Source of the DNA: an uncultured Mucilaginibacter sp.
Lineage (GTDB): Bacteria; Bacteroidota; Bacteroidia; Sphingobacteriales; Sphingobacteriaceae
DNA length: 64,000 nucleotides
NCBI GenBank assembly: GCA_903891475.1
Contig: CAITEP010000008.1
Coordinates: 124,001 to 188,000 of the forward strand
Direction of reading: 5' to 3'
Part shown: one piece after another, positions 21,101 through 29,661 of the stretch
How positions within the stretch are numbered: position 1 is the first letter of the stretch
Layout: each line of letters starts with the position of its first letter
The notes under the pieces: model-generated
Told to the model about the DNA's origin: nothing
Database searches by the model: none
Seen by the model: the letters and a program-made list of their open reading frames with translations, nothing else
Translations under genes and position numbers: made by a program

Positions 21101-23351
21101 CGTCAACCTGCAGGTATTGAATGGTGACAAACACCTATATCATCATAAATTCCTGACTGATTTAAATGGCTCAGTGGACTTGAATTTTGCTTTGCCTCAA
21201 AAAAATAACGGTTTGGCAATTGTTGTAGAAGACCCATTGAAAGATAAAAAGGCGGTTATACCCATACCCTTAAATCGACCAGAAAATACAGACTTACAGT
21301 TTTTACCCGAAGGTGGCAGCATGGTAGCAGGTTTGCCTGCCTATATAGGTTTTAAAGCCATTGGCGAGGATGGTAAAGGTCAAAATATTTCGGGGATTAT
21401 TACCGATAATGAAAACAATACGATTGCCGAATTTAGTTCGTTGCATAATGGTATGGGCAATGTTTATATCGCTCCGAAGGCAGGTGAAACTTATACTGCA
21501 AAGGTTAATCTTCCCGGCGGTTTGGTAAAAAATTATCCATTGCCTGCCATAAAAAATTCGGGTATGGTTTTGCATATAAAGAACCGGATAGAAAGCGATT
21601 CGTTGGATGTATTGGTAGCCTCAACTCCTGATATTGGTGCCTTAGGCGATAATTATTACCTGATAGGCAGGGCAAGGGGTATTGTGTGTTATGCCGCTGT
21701 TTTTAATCTAAAAAATCTCGATTTTATCAAACAAAAAATCCCTAAAAGTTTGTTTCCAACCGGGGTTGCCCATTTTACAGTGATGACCGCTAATAACCAA
21801 CCCATTAACGATAGGCTGGTTTATATTGACAGGCATGACAGGCTGAATGTTCAAATTATTACAGATAAGCCAACTTATGCGGCAAGAGATAGTGTTTCGG
21901 TAAAAATAAAAGTGACCAACAAAAATGGTAATCCGATAGTCGGTAGTTTTTCAATGGCCGTTACGGATGATAAGCAGGTAAACCAGGATACCCTAAACCG
22001 TGAGAATATTTTAACCCGTATGCTGTTCACCGCCGATTTGAAAGGCTTTATTGAAGAACCCGGATATTACCTGAACAATAAAAGCGATACCGCTTGGCAC
22101 GCGCTTGATAATTTGCTGCTTACCCAAGGTTGGGTTAATTATAGTTGGAAACAAGTTTTTAACCCGCCAACTATTACCTACCAGCCCGAAAATGAGTTGA
22201 AGGTAAATGGTACGGTAAAAAATGTGTTTAATATACCAGTAAAAGGCAGCAATGTGTTGTTATTCTCCATAAAGCCAAAAATGTTGATGGATACCATTAC
22301 CGATCAAAACGGCAAATTTGTTTTTGACCGTTTGCCTAAAATTGATACCCCCGTATTTTTTTTAAAGGCGGTAAATAGAAACGGTAAAAGTTTTAATGTA
22401 AACATTGGGATAGACGAAACAAAAACACCCGATTTTATGAAGCCCTTTGGTATAAAAACACCCCCCTGGTATATTGAAGGAGATAGTATATTGCTTAACT
22501 ATACCAAAACCCGTGCCTCGTTAAGCGAGACGGAAAACCTAGCAAAGGGCAGCCATTTATTAAAGGAAGTAAAAATAAAAGCCACGAAAGTAATCAGAGG
22601 CTCACAAAACCTAAACGGCCCCGGTGAAGCCGACCAAGTAATTGATGAAAAGGATTTGGAGAAGACCGGTAAGAAAACCCTATTGCAATTATTACAAGAA
22701 AGCGTTAAAGGTTTTGGAGAAAGATTCTTTAATCCATATAGTGCTTCTGATAATATTTTATCGAAAAATGTAAGTGATGGACATAAGCCGAACGAATGGT
22801 ACTCAATCAATCGTAAACCTATAAAATTCATTATCGACGGTATTTCAGCGGCTCAAGTCATATCCTCGGAGGAGTCTGCAACCAGTTTTATTGATATTAG
22901 GAATTTTCTTACTGGTCTATTAGCGGAAGATATTAAGGGAATTGAAGTAAATTTTACGCCCAAATATACTTCAACTTATGAATTGCGTTATAATTTAAAC
23001 TATGATTATGCAATTATAGAAATAACAACCCGCTCCGGTAATGGCCCCTACTTTAATAATACTCCCGGCAGGTACTTATATAAACCTTTACCAATAAGCT
23101 CACCTGTAGCTTTTTATAAGCCTAAGTATACGGTAAAGGACCAAACAAAGCACATAACTGATTTACGCTCAACCATTAGTTGGGAGCCAAATATTATTAC
23201 TGATAAAAATGGAGAGGCCAACCTTTGGTTTTATACAACAGACGCGTCATCAACTTATACCTTAACCTTAGAAGGTTCGGACTTTAATGGGAACATTGGA
23301 TTTAAAATTGATAATATAAATAATATTAAGCTTGAGAATAAAACTAAATAA
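18120..23351 (+). CDS. Tandem-duplicated MG2 (macroglobulin-like) + carboxypeptidase-regulatory-like + TonB plug-domain secreted protein
   Basis: Signal peptide, then two homologous halves: AYLHFDKPYYAAGDTVYFRAYV / PYLQFDKPYYTQGDTIWFKAYL; VQFFPEGGNLIIGITSKVAFKAVG / LQFLPEGGSMVAGLPAYIGFKAIG; plug-like DEIEQIGGTLSASLNGRLRGVGF...GVLIITTKRGG / DEKDLEKTGKKTLLQLLQESVKGFG...AIIEITTRSG. Confidence 0.85.
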   Translation: MVFKINSVLACFLLFGITINAQNNKPHLDTSNTKPWSFFYNHVFEKAYLHFDKPYYAAGDTVYFRAYVSAGKNHSLNKVSGVLFVDLINTNNKIDQSIKLQLNGGIANGDFSLPDSLPFGNYRIRAYTRWMQNNEGYGVFEKTIPIGSLSSNKAVQTSAKKNIQNPKADVQFFPEGGNLIIGITSKVAFKAVGLNGNGMDITGTIYNQDNKIITSFHSEHLGMGYFYFEPKEGESYNAKYIVKGVEDEVGLPKAIISGITLRINNEASLKTSISILTNQPYYQANKGKDYQLLIYSGNSLTKLNCKLDSSIINLDILKRNLSTGVATVTLITNHNEPLCERLFFVQNNDQLTLNINSDKKIYGKREKVKINLTAKNRADSAVSGHFSVSVINEDKVPFDDNNENTILTNMLLTSDLKGYIEAPNYYFNDTSQTARKKLDILMLTQGYRKFEWKKVINNNYVTQAYQPEKGLGITGKVTNLLNKPISNGTITLIPSGGGSILSTTSDEKGIFHFENLIFADTTHFVLSAVKANGKNSTRITWLQDKGLPVLDNLNAFRQISDTAMSVYLSYTEKNRNEGINYGKNKGILLKEVKIKAKKIDNQYHTESLAGAGNATQVVHADEIEQIGGTLSASLNGRLRGVGFVQGIAYLKSPPSNGPMVVIVDGQEFSGGETKNGGLPFKIDDIPVSQIETIEVLRYGGASIYGMDSGNGVLIITTKRGGESNAKNLASIGILPITPGGFYKAREFYGPKYEHIDTGSKYKDLRSIVYWNPIVKTDKNGNADFEYYNTDAPGTYKLIIEGMDENGNIGRQVLRYRVNNAFPFAQINKTGNSLLKLTTLADSVTKLNNIEKPYLQFDKPYYTQGDTIWFKAYLFNTYMAASNKSNLLNIDIANDSNKIVKQLRIPLINGLGWGSINLDEKDFASGTYTLCAYTNWMRNFGDDYFFYKNFYITSPLENKWLVNRQINLVTESGIKKAFIKLQLTDMAKKLYQVKDVNLQVLNGDKHLYHHKFLTDLNGSVDLNFALPQKNNGLAIVVEDPLKDKKAVIPIPLNRPENTDLQFLPEGGSMVAGLPAYIGFKAIGEDGKGQNISGIITDNENNTIAEFSSLHNGMGNVYIAPKAGETYTAKVNLPGGLVKNYPLPAIKNSGMVLHIKNRIESDSLDVLVASTPDIGALGDNYYLIGRARGIVCYAAVFNLKNLDFIKQKIPKSLFPTGVAHFTVMTANNQPINDRLVYIDRHDRLNVQIITDKPTYAARDSVSVKIKVTNKNGNPIVGSFSMAVTDDKQVNQDTLNRENILTRMLFTADLKGFIEEPGYYLNNKSDTAWHALDNLLLTQGWVNYSWKQVFNPPTITYQPENELKVNGTVKNVFNIPVKGSNVLLFSIKPKMLMDTITDQNGKFVFDRLPKIDTPVFFLKAVNRNGKSFNVNIGIDETKTPDFMKPFGIKTPPWYIEGDSILLNYTKTRASLSETENLAKGSHLLKEVKIKATKVIRGSQNLNGPGEADQVIDEKDLEKTGKKTLLQLLQESVKGFGERFFNPYSASDNILSKNVSDGHKPNEWYSINRKPIKFIIDGISAAQVISSEESATSFIDIRNFLTGLLAEDIKGIEVNFTPKYTSTYELRYNLNYDYAIIEITTRSGNGPYFNNTPGRYLYKPLPISSPVAFYKPKYTVKDQTKHITDLRSTISWEPNIITDKNGEANLWFYTTDASSTYTLTLEGSDFNGNIGFKIDNINNIKLENKTK

Positions 23352-23409
23352 AGATATTTTATATACGATACAATTTTGTTTAGTAAGAAATAAACCATTG
23401 GTAGCTTTT

Positions 23410-24132
23410 CTATACCAAATCAAATAGGCTATCAACCCCTAAAATTTTTCTGGAGGTAAAACCTTCGGCAAATTTTACATTAATACTTTTGCCAAACTCT
23501 CTTGCCCTTGCTTCAACAACTTGTATAAATTCCGGCGATGATATATAGGTTTGCGGTTCGTCCTCCCAATCGGGGTTATGAAACTGCGATTTATAGGCCA
23601 ATACACTTTCTATCTTCTTATCCCAATAAGGGGTAATATCCACCAAAATATCAGGTTTTATATAGCGGTCTTGTATAAAGTGTAATACTTGTTTTGGTCG
23701 CCATTCCATTTGAGGTTTACCATCTTGAGTGGTTTCAATTTTACGCAATCCGGATAAAAAGGCGGCTGCTTCTACCAACTCATTCGCACGACCATGGTCC
23801 GGATGCCTGTCGTGATAGGCGTTGGCTATTATTATTTCAGGCTGATATTTACGTATAGCCGAAATTATTTTGAGTTGATAGGTCTCGGTATTTTCAAAAA
23901 AACCATCCGGAATACCTAAATTCTCTCTAACTACCACACCCAAAATTGCCGCGGCGGCATTTGCTTCCTGTTCCCTTATTTCGGGTGTGCCACGGGTACC
24001 TAATTCACCTTTGGTAAGGTCAATAATACCTACTTTTTTTCCTTGGGCATTATGTTTTAAAATAACACCGGCGCAACCCAACTCGGCATCATCAGGATGT
24101 ACCGCTAAAACTAAAATATCTAATTTAAGCAT
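23410..24132 (-). CDS. bshB1: Bacillithiol biosynthesis deacetylase BshB1 (LmbE family)
   Basis: LVLAVHPDDAELGCAGVILKH, DLTKGELGTRGTPEIREQE, AYHDRHPDHGRANELVEAAAFLSGL. Confidence 0.93.
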   Translation of the reverse strand: MLKLDILVLAVHPDDAELGCAGVILKHNAQGKKVGIIDLTKGELGTRGTPEIREQEANAAAAILGVVVRENLGIPDGFFENTETYQLKIISAIRKYQPEIIIANAYHDRHPDHGRANELVEAAAFLSGLRKIETTQDGKPQMEWRPKQVLHFIQDRYIKPDILVDITPYWDKKIESVLAYKSQFHNPDWEDEPQTYISSPEFIQVVEARAREFGKSINVKFAEGFTSRKILGVDSLFDLV

Positions 24133-24145
24133 AAAATGAATCTAA

Positions 24146-24646
24146 TTATTTAGCCGAACCCAACAATCGGGTAATCTGCTTTTTAATACGTGAGGTGGTA
24201 GGTTTTGTAAACGGGAAAAAGAAATCATTCACTACACCTGATCTGTTTATTAAAAATTTATGGAAGTTCCATCTTGGGGTTGAGCTAAACTTTCCATTTT
24301 CCTTTTTATCGGCAAAATATTTATACAAAGGATGCGCATAGGGGCCGCGTACTCTTATTTTATCAAAAACCGGAAAATTCACATGCTGTATTTCACAATA
24401 ACTTACCAATTCTTCACCACTCAAGGGCTCTTGTCCGCCAAAGTCGTTGGATGGAAAATCAAGAATCTCAAAATCCTGACCTTGAAATATCTTTTTTAAT
24501 TCTACCAAATCGGCCAATTGCGGGGCAAATCCACATTGTGAGGCTGTATTTACAATTAAAAGTACTTTATCTTTATAATCAGATAAACTAACTTCTTCCC
24601 CATTTAATTTATTAACCTTAAACTGATAGATGCTAGAATTATTCAT
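24146..24646 (-). CDS. Glutathione peroxidase-family thiol peroxidase
   Basis: VLLIVNTASQCGFAPQL (active-site Cys), LDFPSNDFGGQEP, WNFHKFLINRSG. Confidence 0.92.
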   Translation of the reverse strand: MNNSSIYQFKVNKLNGEEVSLSDYKDKVLLIVNTASQCGFAPQLADLVELKKIFQGQDFEILDFPSNDFGGQEPLSGEELVSYCEIQHVNFPVFDKIRVRGPYAHPLYKYFADKKENGKFSSTPRWNFHKFLINRSGVVNDFFFPFTKPTTSRIKKQITRLLGSAK

Positions 24647-24648
24647 GA

Positions 24649-25317
24649 TTAGTTTGGTATTGAATTGTAGCCAGCCTCTGCTAAAATGGCTTCTATATCT
24701 TTTTGTTGGTCCGGATCATAAGTCTCTTTTAAATCGTGCCCAAAAATTCTGGCTGCCGATTGAAGTATAAAAGCATTAAAACCGCCTTTTAAATCCTTTA
24801 CCATTGCGTAGCTTGTGTTACCGGTTTCACGGTCAATTAGCTTTATTAGAACCTCACCCTGACTTATTGTCATTTCCTTTATTTCCCGATTAAACAAATC
24901 TTTAATTTGGCTTTCGCAAGCATCAACCAATTTCTTTTGTTTTTGTTTATCGGCAGTCAATGCCAAATCACGTTGCAATTGCCTGTATCTGGCTCCTGCA
25001 AACCGCGCATAAGGTAGTACCTTGAGCACATTATATTTCAGTCGGCGGTAATTATCTCTGTCGGCTTGGCTTTTAAAAATTCGAGAATCCCAAATTTTTA
25101 CTTCATGCAATACATACCAAGGAATCATATGTTCACTGTAAAGCGTGGCATAAGTTTTTATGGTATCATTTTTGCCTAATATTGATTGAATAGGTGGTTT
25201 GGCCTGTGCCAAAACCTCCAAATTCATTCCACAAAACAGCAAAAAAAACCCAATTATTTTCATAATTTTACTTAGTACAAAAATAATGCATTTTTTTGTG
25301 GTATTTAGATATAACAT
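24649..25317 (-). CDS. DUF4294-like conserved protein
   Basis: Signal peptide plus RLKYNVLKVLPYARFAGARYRQLQRDLALTADKQKQKKLVDACESQIKDLFNREIKEMTISQGEVLIKLIDRETGNTSY, typical of this Bacteroidota family. Confidence 0.75.
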   Translation of the reverse strand: MLYLNTTKKCIIFVLSKIMKIIGFFLLFCGMNLEVLAQAKPPIQSILGKNDTIKTYATLYSEHMIPWYVLHEVKIWDSRIFKSQADRDNYRRLKYNVLKVLPYARFAGARYRQLQRDLALTADKQKQKKLVDACESQIKDLFNREIKEMTISQGEVLIKLIDRETGNTSYAMVKDLKGGFNAFILQSAARIFGHDLKETYDPDQQKDIEAILAEAGYNSIPN

Positions 25318-25367
25318 CCATTAATATATTTTTTGGATGTAATCTTCGTTAATTGTTTTGATGCCAT

Positions 25368-27593
25368 ATGATAAAAGAAATTGTAATTGATCCTGAAGCC
25401 GAAAAGACCGAAATATTAAAAAGATATCGGGCTTTGCTAAGCGCTAGTAAATCGACCTTGCAAAAAGGCGATAAGCGCATGATTCGCAAAGCTTTTGATA
25501 TGGCCTTGGAAAGTCATAAAGATATGCGCCGCAAATCGGGCGAACCTTATATTTATCACCCTATTGCCGTAGCGCAAATTGCCGCCGAAGAAATTGGATT
25601 AGGCACCACCTCCATTGTTTGCGCCTTACTGCACGATGTGGTGGAAGATACCAACATGACACTGGAGGATATTGAAAGGGAGTTTGGAAAAAAGGTAGCC
25701 ATGATTATTGACGGGCTCACCAAAATATCAGGTGTATTTGATACCAATAGCTCATTACAGGCCGAGAATTTCAGAAAAATGTTACTTACCCTGGCGGATG
25801 ATGTAAGGGTGATTTTGATAAAACTGGCGGATAGGCTCCATAATATGCGTACCATGGAGTTTATGCCACGCGACAAGCAACTGAAACTATCATCAGAAAC
25901 CATCTACTTGTATGCACCTTTAGCGCATCGATTAGGGCTCTATTCCATTAAATCGGAAATGGAAGACCTTTCTATGAAGTACATGGAGCGGGAAACCTAT
26001 CAGTTCATCAAAAACAAACTGAACGAGAAAAAAGCTGAGCGCGAAAAGTTTATAAAAGATTTTATTGAACCGGTAAACAAAGTGGTACAAGAACAAGGTT
26101 TAACAGCCGATATTTTTGGCCGACCGAAATCAATCCACTCTATTTGGAACAAGATGCGGAAAAAGGCAATTCCTTTTGAGGAAGTATATGATCTTTTTGC
26201 CATCCGGATTATTTTGGATAGTACGCTTGAAAATGAAAAAGCCGACTGCTGGAAGGCTTATTCCATCATTACTGATTTGTACAGACCCAACCCAGATAGG
26301 TTGCGCGATTGGATATCATCGCCCAAAGCAAATGGCTATGAATCATTACATACTACTGTAATGGGACCACGCGGGCAATGGGTGGAGGTGCAAATTCGTA
26401 CCAAAAGGATGAACGAAATTGCCGAAAAAGGCTTTGCCGCGCATTGGAAATACAAGGAATCATCAACTGATAGCGGGCTTGACCAATGGGTGCAAAAAGT
26501 AAGGGAAATGCTTAAAAACCCCGACTCTAACGCGCTCGACTTTTTGGACGATTTTAAAATGAACCTCTTTAGCGATGAGATTTTCATCTTTACGCCAAAA
26601 GGTGCCCTTATTCAACTTCCTTTAAATGCTACCGCACTTGATTTTGCCTTCGAGATACACTCTGATGTGGGTGCAAGTTGTATAGGTGCCAAGGTAAATC
26701 ATAAACTGGTGCCATTGAGCCATAAACTGCAAAACGGTGATCAGGTTGAAATCATCACCTCCAGCAAACAAACACCAAAAGAAGATTGGCTGAATATTGT
26801 TGTTACCGCAAAGGCCAAAGCCAAAATAAAATCGGCCTTAAAGGAAGAAAAACGTAAAGTTGCCGATGATGGTAAGGAAATATTGGAGCGCAAACTTAAA
26901 TCGCTTAAAATAACTTACAACTCCGAAAATATTCATAAGCTGAGCTATTATTTTAAACTAGCATCTACACAGGATCTGTTTTTTAATGTAGCCAAAGGCT
27001 TGATTGACATTAAGGATTTGAAAGAATATCTTGCCTCCGAAAAGGTTATTGAAAATAAGCCGCAGGATAAAATTGAGCAAGAGCAGGTGCAAAGCCTGAT
27101 CCGCAACATCAAGGCAAAAGACAGCGATATATTATTGATTGGTGAGGATATGCAAAAAATTGACTATAAACTAGCCAATTGTTGTAACCCTATACCTGGC
27201 GATGACGTTTTTGGCTTTATTACCGTAGCAGATGGCATAAAAATACACCGAACCAATTGCCCCAATGCCACTAAACTCATGAGTAATTATGGTTATCGCA
27301 TAGTAAAGGCAAAGTGGACCAACCAACACGAACTCGCGTTTTTAACAGGTTTGAGGATTACTGGTATTGATGATGTTGGACTTATTAACCAACTCACCAC
27401 TGTCATATCGCACGATTTTAAAGTGAATATGCGCTCCATAACGGTCGACAGCGATAACGGCATTTTTGAAGGCAGCATTATGGTATATGTAAATGATACC
27501 CATCACCTCGAAAATTTGATTAAAAAACTAAAAACGGTAAAAGGGGTTACCGGTGTTGAGAGGTTTGATTCGGCTATTGAAAAAGCGTCTTAA
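25368..27593 (+). CDS. RelA/SpoT family (p)ppGpp synthetase/hydrolase
   Basis: HD domain ALLHDVVEDTNMTLEDIEREFG, KLADRLHNMRTM; synthetase VYDLFAIRIIL, SPKANGYESLHTTVMGPRGQWVEVQIRT; TGS DFAFEIHSDVGASCIGAKVNHKLVPL; ACT domain. Confidence 0.96.
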   Translation: MIKEIVIDPEAEKTEILKRYRALLSASKSTLQKGDKRMIRKAFDMALESHKDMRRKSGEPYIYHPIAVAQIAAEEIGLGTTSIVCALLHDVVEDTNMTLEDIEREFGKKVAMIIDGLTKISGVFDTNSSLQAENFRKMLLTLADDVRVILIKLADRLHNMRTMEFMPRDKQLKLSSETIYLYAPLAHRLGLYSIKSEMEDLSMKYMERETYQFIKNKLNEKKAEREKFIKDFIEPVNKVVQEQGLTADIFGRPKSIHSIWNKMRKKAIPFEEVYDLFAIRIILDSTLENEKADCWKAYSIITDLYRPNPDRLRDWISSPKANGYESLHTTVMGPRGQWVEVQIRTKRMNEIAEKGFAAHWKYKESSTDSGLDQWVQKVREMLKNPDSNALDFLDDFKMNLFSDEIFIFTPKGALIQLPLNATALDFAFEIHSDVGASCIGAKVNHKLVPLSHKLQNGDQVEIITSSKQTPKEDWLNIVVTAKAKAKIKSALKEEKRKVADDGKEILERKLKSLKITYNSENIHKLSYYFKLASTQDLFFNVAKGLIDIKDLKEYLASEKVIENKPQDKIEQEQVQSLIRNIKAKDSDILLIGEDMQKIDYKLANCCNPIPGDDVFGFITVADGIKIHRTNCPNATKLMSNYGYRIVKAKWTNQHELAFLTGLRITGIDDVGLINQLTTVISHDFKVNMRSITVDSDNGIFEGSIMVYVNDTHHLENLIKKLKTVKGVTGVERFDSAIEKAS

Positions 27594-27645
27594 ACTGATT
27601 ATCAACATTAAACTTATTTAATAACTTTGTTCCTTATTAAAGGAT

Positions 27646-28113
27646 ATGTCACAACAGGAAACAATTGATATGGTAAAAAAAATTTTCGAGGCTTATCTCG
27701 AGAATAAAAGCCTTAGGAAAACTCCGGAGCGTTTTGCCATATTGGAAGAAATTTATTCGCGTACGGATCATTTTGATGTGGAATTGCTATATATCCACAT
27801 GAAAAATAAGAAATATCGGGTGAGCCGTGCCACCGTATACAATACTTTGGAATTGCTAGTCTCCTGCGATTTGGTTACTAAGCATCAGTTTGGCAAAAAC
27901 ATGGCGCAGTTCGAAAAATCGTACGGCTATAAGCAACACGATCATATCATATGTTTGGATTGCGGTAAGGTGGTTGAATTTTGCGACCCACGAATTGAAC
28001 AAATACAAAGCATGATGGGTAGTTTACTGAAATTCGAAATAAAGCACCACTCCTTAAACTTATATGGCAATTGCGAGAAATTAAAAGCAGGTGCCTGTGA
28101 TAGAAGACTTTAA
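27646..28113 (+). CDS. fur: Fur family metal-responsive transcriptional repressor
   Basis: RKTPERFAILEEIYSRTDHFDVELLY, RVSRATVYNTLELLVSCDLV, HDHIICLDCGKVVEFCD. Confidence 0.93.
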   Translation: MSQQETIDMVKKIFEAYLENKSLRKTPERFAILEEIYSRTDHFDVELLYIHMKNKKYRVSRATVYNTLELLVSCDLVTKHQFGKNMAQFEKSYGYKQHDHIICLDCGKVVEFCDPRIEQIQSMMGSLLKFEIKHHSLNLYGNCEKLKAGACDRRL

Positions 28114-28293
28114 CCAAAAATAAACCGTTTAATAACTAGGGATTAGCTTTCATTTATCCACATTAAAACCAAAAAATTGTTGGTCATTTTATTTTAAAAA
28201 TAAATGCCTTAACGGATAATTTTCAGATATTTGACCCTTCATCTACAAATTAGTTCAAATTAAATCATTTACTGAAATAACGTATATAAATTA

Positions 28294-29571
28294 ATGGCTG
28301 TCGACGTGTTATTAGGGCTCCAATGGGGCGATGAAGGTAAAGGTAAAATTGTGGACGTGTTGAGCGCAGGCTATGACTTGATTGCCCGTTTTCAAGGTGG
28401 GCCAAACGCTGGCCATACCCTTGAGTTTGATGGTAAAAAATATGTATTAAACACCATCCCATCGGGTATATTTTTTGACAATACGCTTAACCTGATAGGT
28501 AATGGCGTAATCATTGACCCAATTACTCTAAAAAAAGAAATTGATAAACTTAAAGCGGCAGGGCATGATCTTTTGGCCAAAAAGAACCTGATGATTTCTA
28601 AAAAGGCTCATTTAATTCTACCAACTCACCAATTGCTTGATGCAGCTTCTGAGAAAAAAATGGGTGATGGTAAAATTGGCTCCACGCTAAAAGGAATTGG
28701 TCCGACTTATATGGATAAAACCGGCCGTAATGGTTTGCGTGTGGGTGATATTTCACAACCCGATTTTAAAGAACGCTACCGCAAACTGGCCGATAAGCAT
28801 ACCTTTATGCTGAAATCAATGTACGGTGAGGTAGGTGACTTCTCCGACCGTGAAGCAGCCTTTTTTGAGGCCGTTGAATTGATTAAACAATTTCCATTGG
28901 TTGATTCAGAGCATTTGGTAAACAACTACCTAAAAGAAGGTAAAAAGATTTTGGCCGAGGGTGCACAAGGCACCATGCTGGATATTGATTTTGGCTCCTA
29001 CCCCTTTGTTACCTCATCAAACACCACTACCGCTGGTGCCTGCACTGGTTTGGGTATAGCACCTAATAAAATTGGCGAGGTAATCGGTATTTTTAAAGCT
29101 TATTGTACCCGTGTAGGCGGCGGCCCATTCCCTACCGAGTTGGATAACGAAACTGGTGAAGAACTGCGCAGAATTGGTCATGAATTTGGTGCTACTACCG
29201 GCCGTCCACGCCGTACGGGTTGGATTGATTTACCTGCACTTAAATATGCCATTATGCTCAACGGTGTTACCCAGCTGGTAATGACCAAGGCCGACGTATT
29301 AAGCGGTTTTGATAAAATATATGCTTGCACACATTACAACTATGAAGGCAAAGTAATTGATTACATGCCTTATGATATTTGCGGAACTGAAGCTACCCCA
29401 ATATTTAAGGAAATAGACGGATGGCATGAAGATTTAACAGGAATTACCGAAGTAGACCAAATACCAGCAAAGCTAAAAGCTTACATAGATTATTTGGAAG
29501 CAGAATTACAAGTACCCGTAAAATACCTGTCGGTAGGACCTGATAGGTTGCAAACTTTGGTGCTTAGCTAG
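28294..29571 (+). CDS. purA: Adenylosuccinate synthetase
   Basis: VLLGLQWGDEGKGKIVDVL, FQGGPNAGHTL, STLKGIGPTYMDKTGRNGLRVGD, EGAQGTMLDIDFGSYPFVTSSNTT, TTGRPRRTGWIDL. Confidence 0.98.
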   Translation: MAVDVLLGLQWGDEGKGKIVDVLSAGYDLIARFQGGPNAGHTLEFDGKKYVLNTIPSGIFFDNTLNLIGNGVIIDPITLKKEIDKLKAAGHDLLAKKNLMISKKAHLILPTHQLLDAASEKKMGDGKIGSTLKGIGPTYMDKTGRNGLRVGDISQPDFKERYRKLADKHTFMLKSMYGEVGDFSDREAAFFEAVELIKQFPLVDSEHLVNNYLKEGKKILAEGAQGTMLDIDFGSYPFVTSSNTTTAGACTGLGIAPNKIGEVIGIFKAYCTRVGGGPFPTELDNETGEELRRIGHEFGATTGRPRRTGWIDLPALKYAIMLNGVTQLVMTKADVLSGFDKIYACTHYNYEGKVIDYMPYDICGTEATPIFKEIDGWHEDLTGITEVDQIPAKLKAYIDYLEAELQVPVKYLSVGPDRLQTLVLS

Positions 29572-29615
29572 GCATAAATTTTTTACTCATTAAATTGAGA
29601 AATCTCAAAATAAAT

Positions 29616-29640
29616 AAAGGCTCCATTATTGGGGCCTTTA
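29616..29640 (+). terminator. Probable intrinsic terminator after purA
   Basis: AAAGGCTCC-attatt-GGGGCCTTT stem-loop (one G-U) 45 nt after the purA stop; only a weak T tract follows. Confidence 0.5.
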
Positions 29641-29661
29641 AGTTTTAGGTACTTTTTTTAT

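Noticed and set aside
29629-29661. N-terminal extension MGPLSFRYFFY of the pabB ORF
   Set aside because: Overlaps the terminator-like hairpin after purA; ATG at 29662 gives the expected start.
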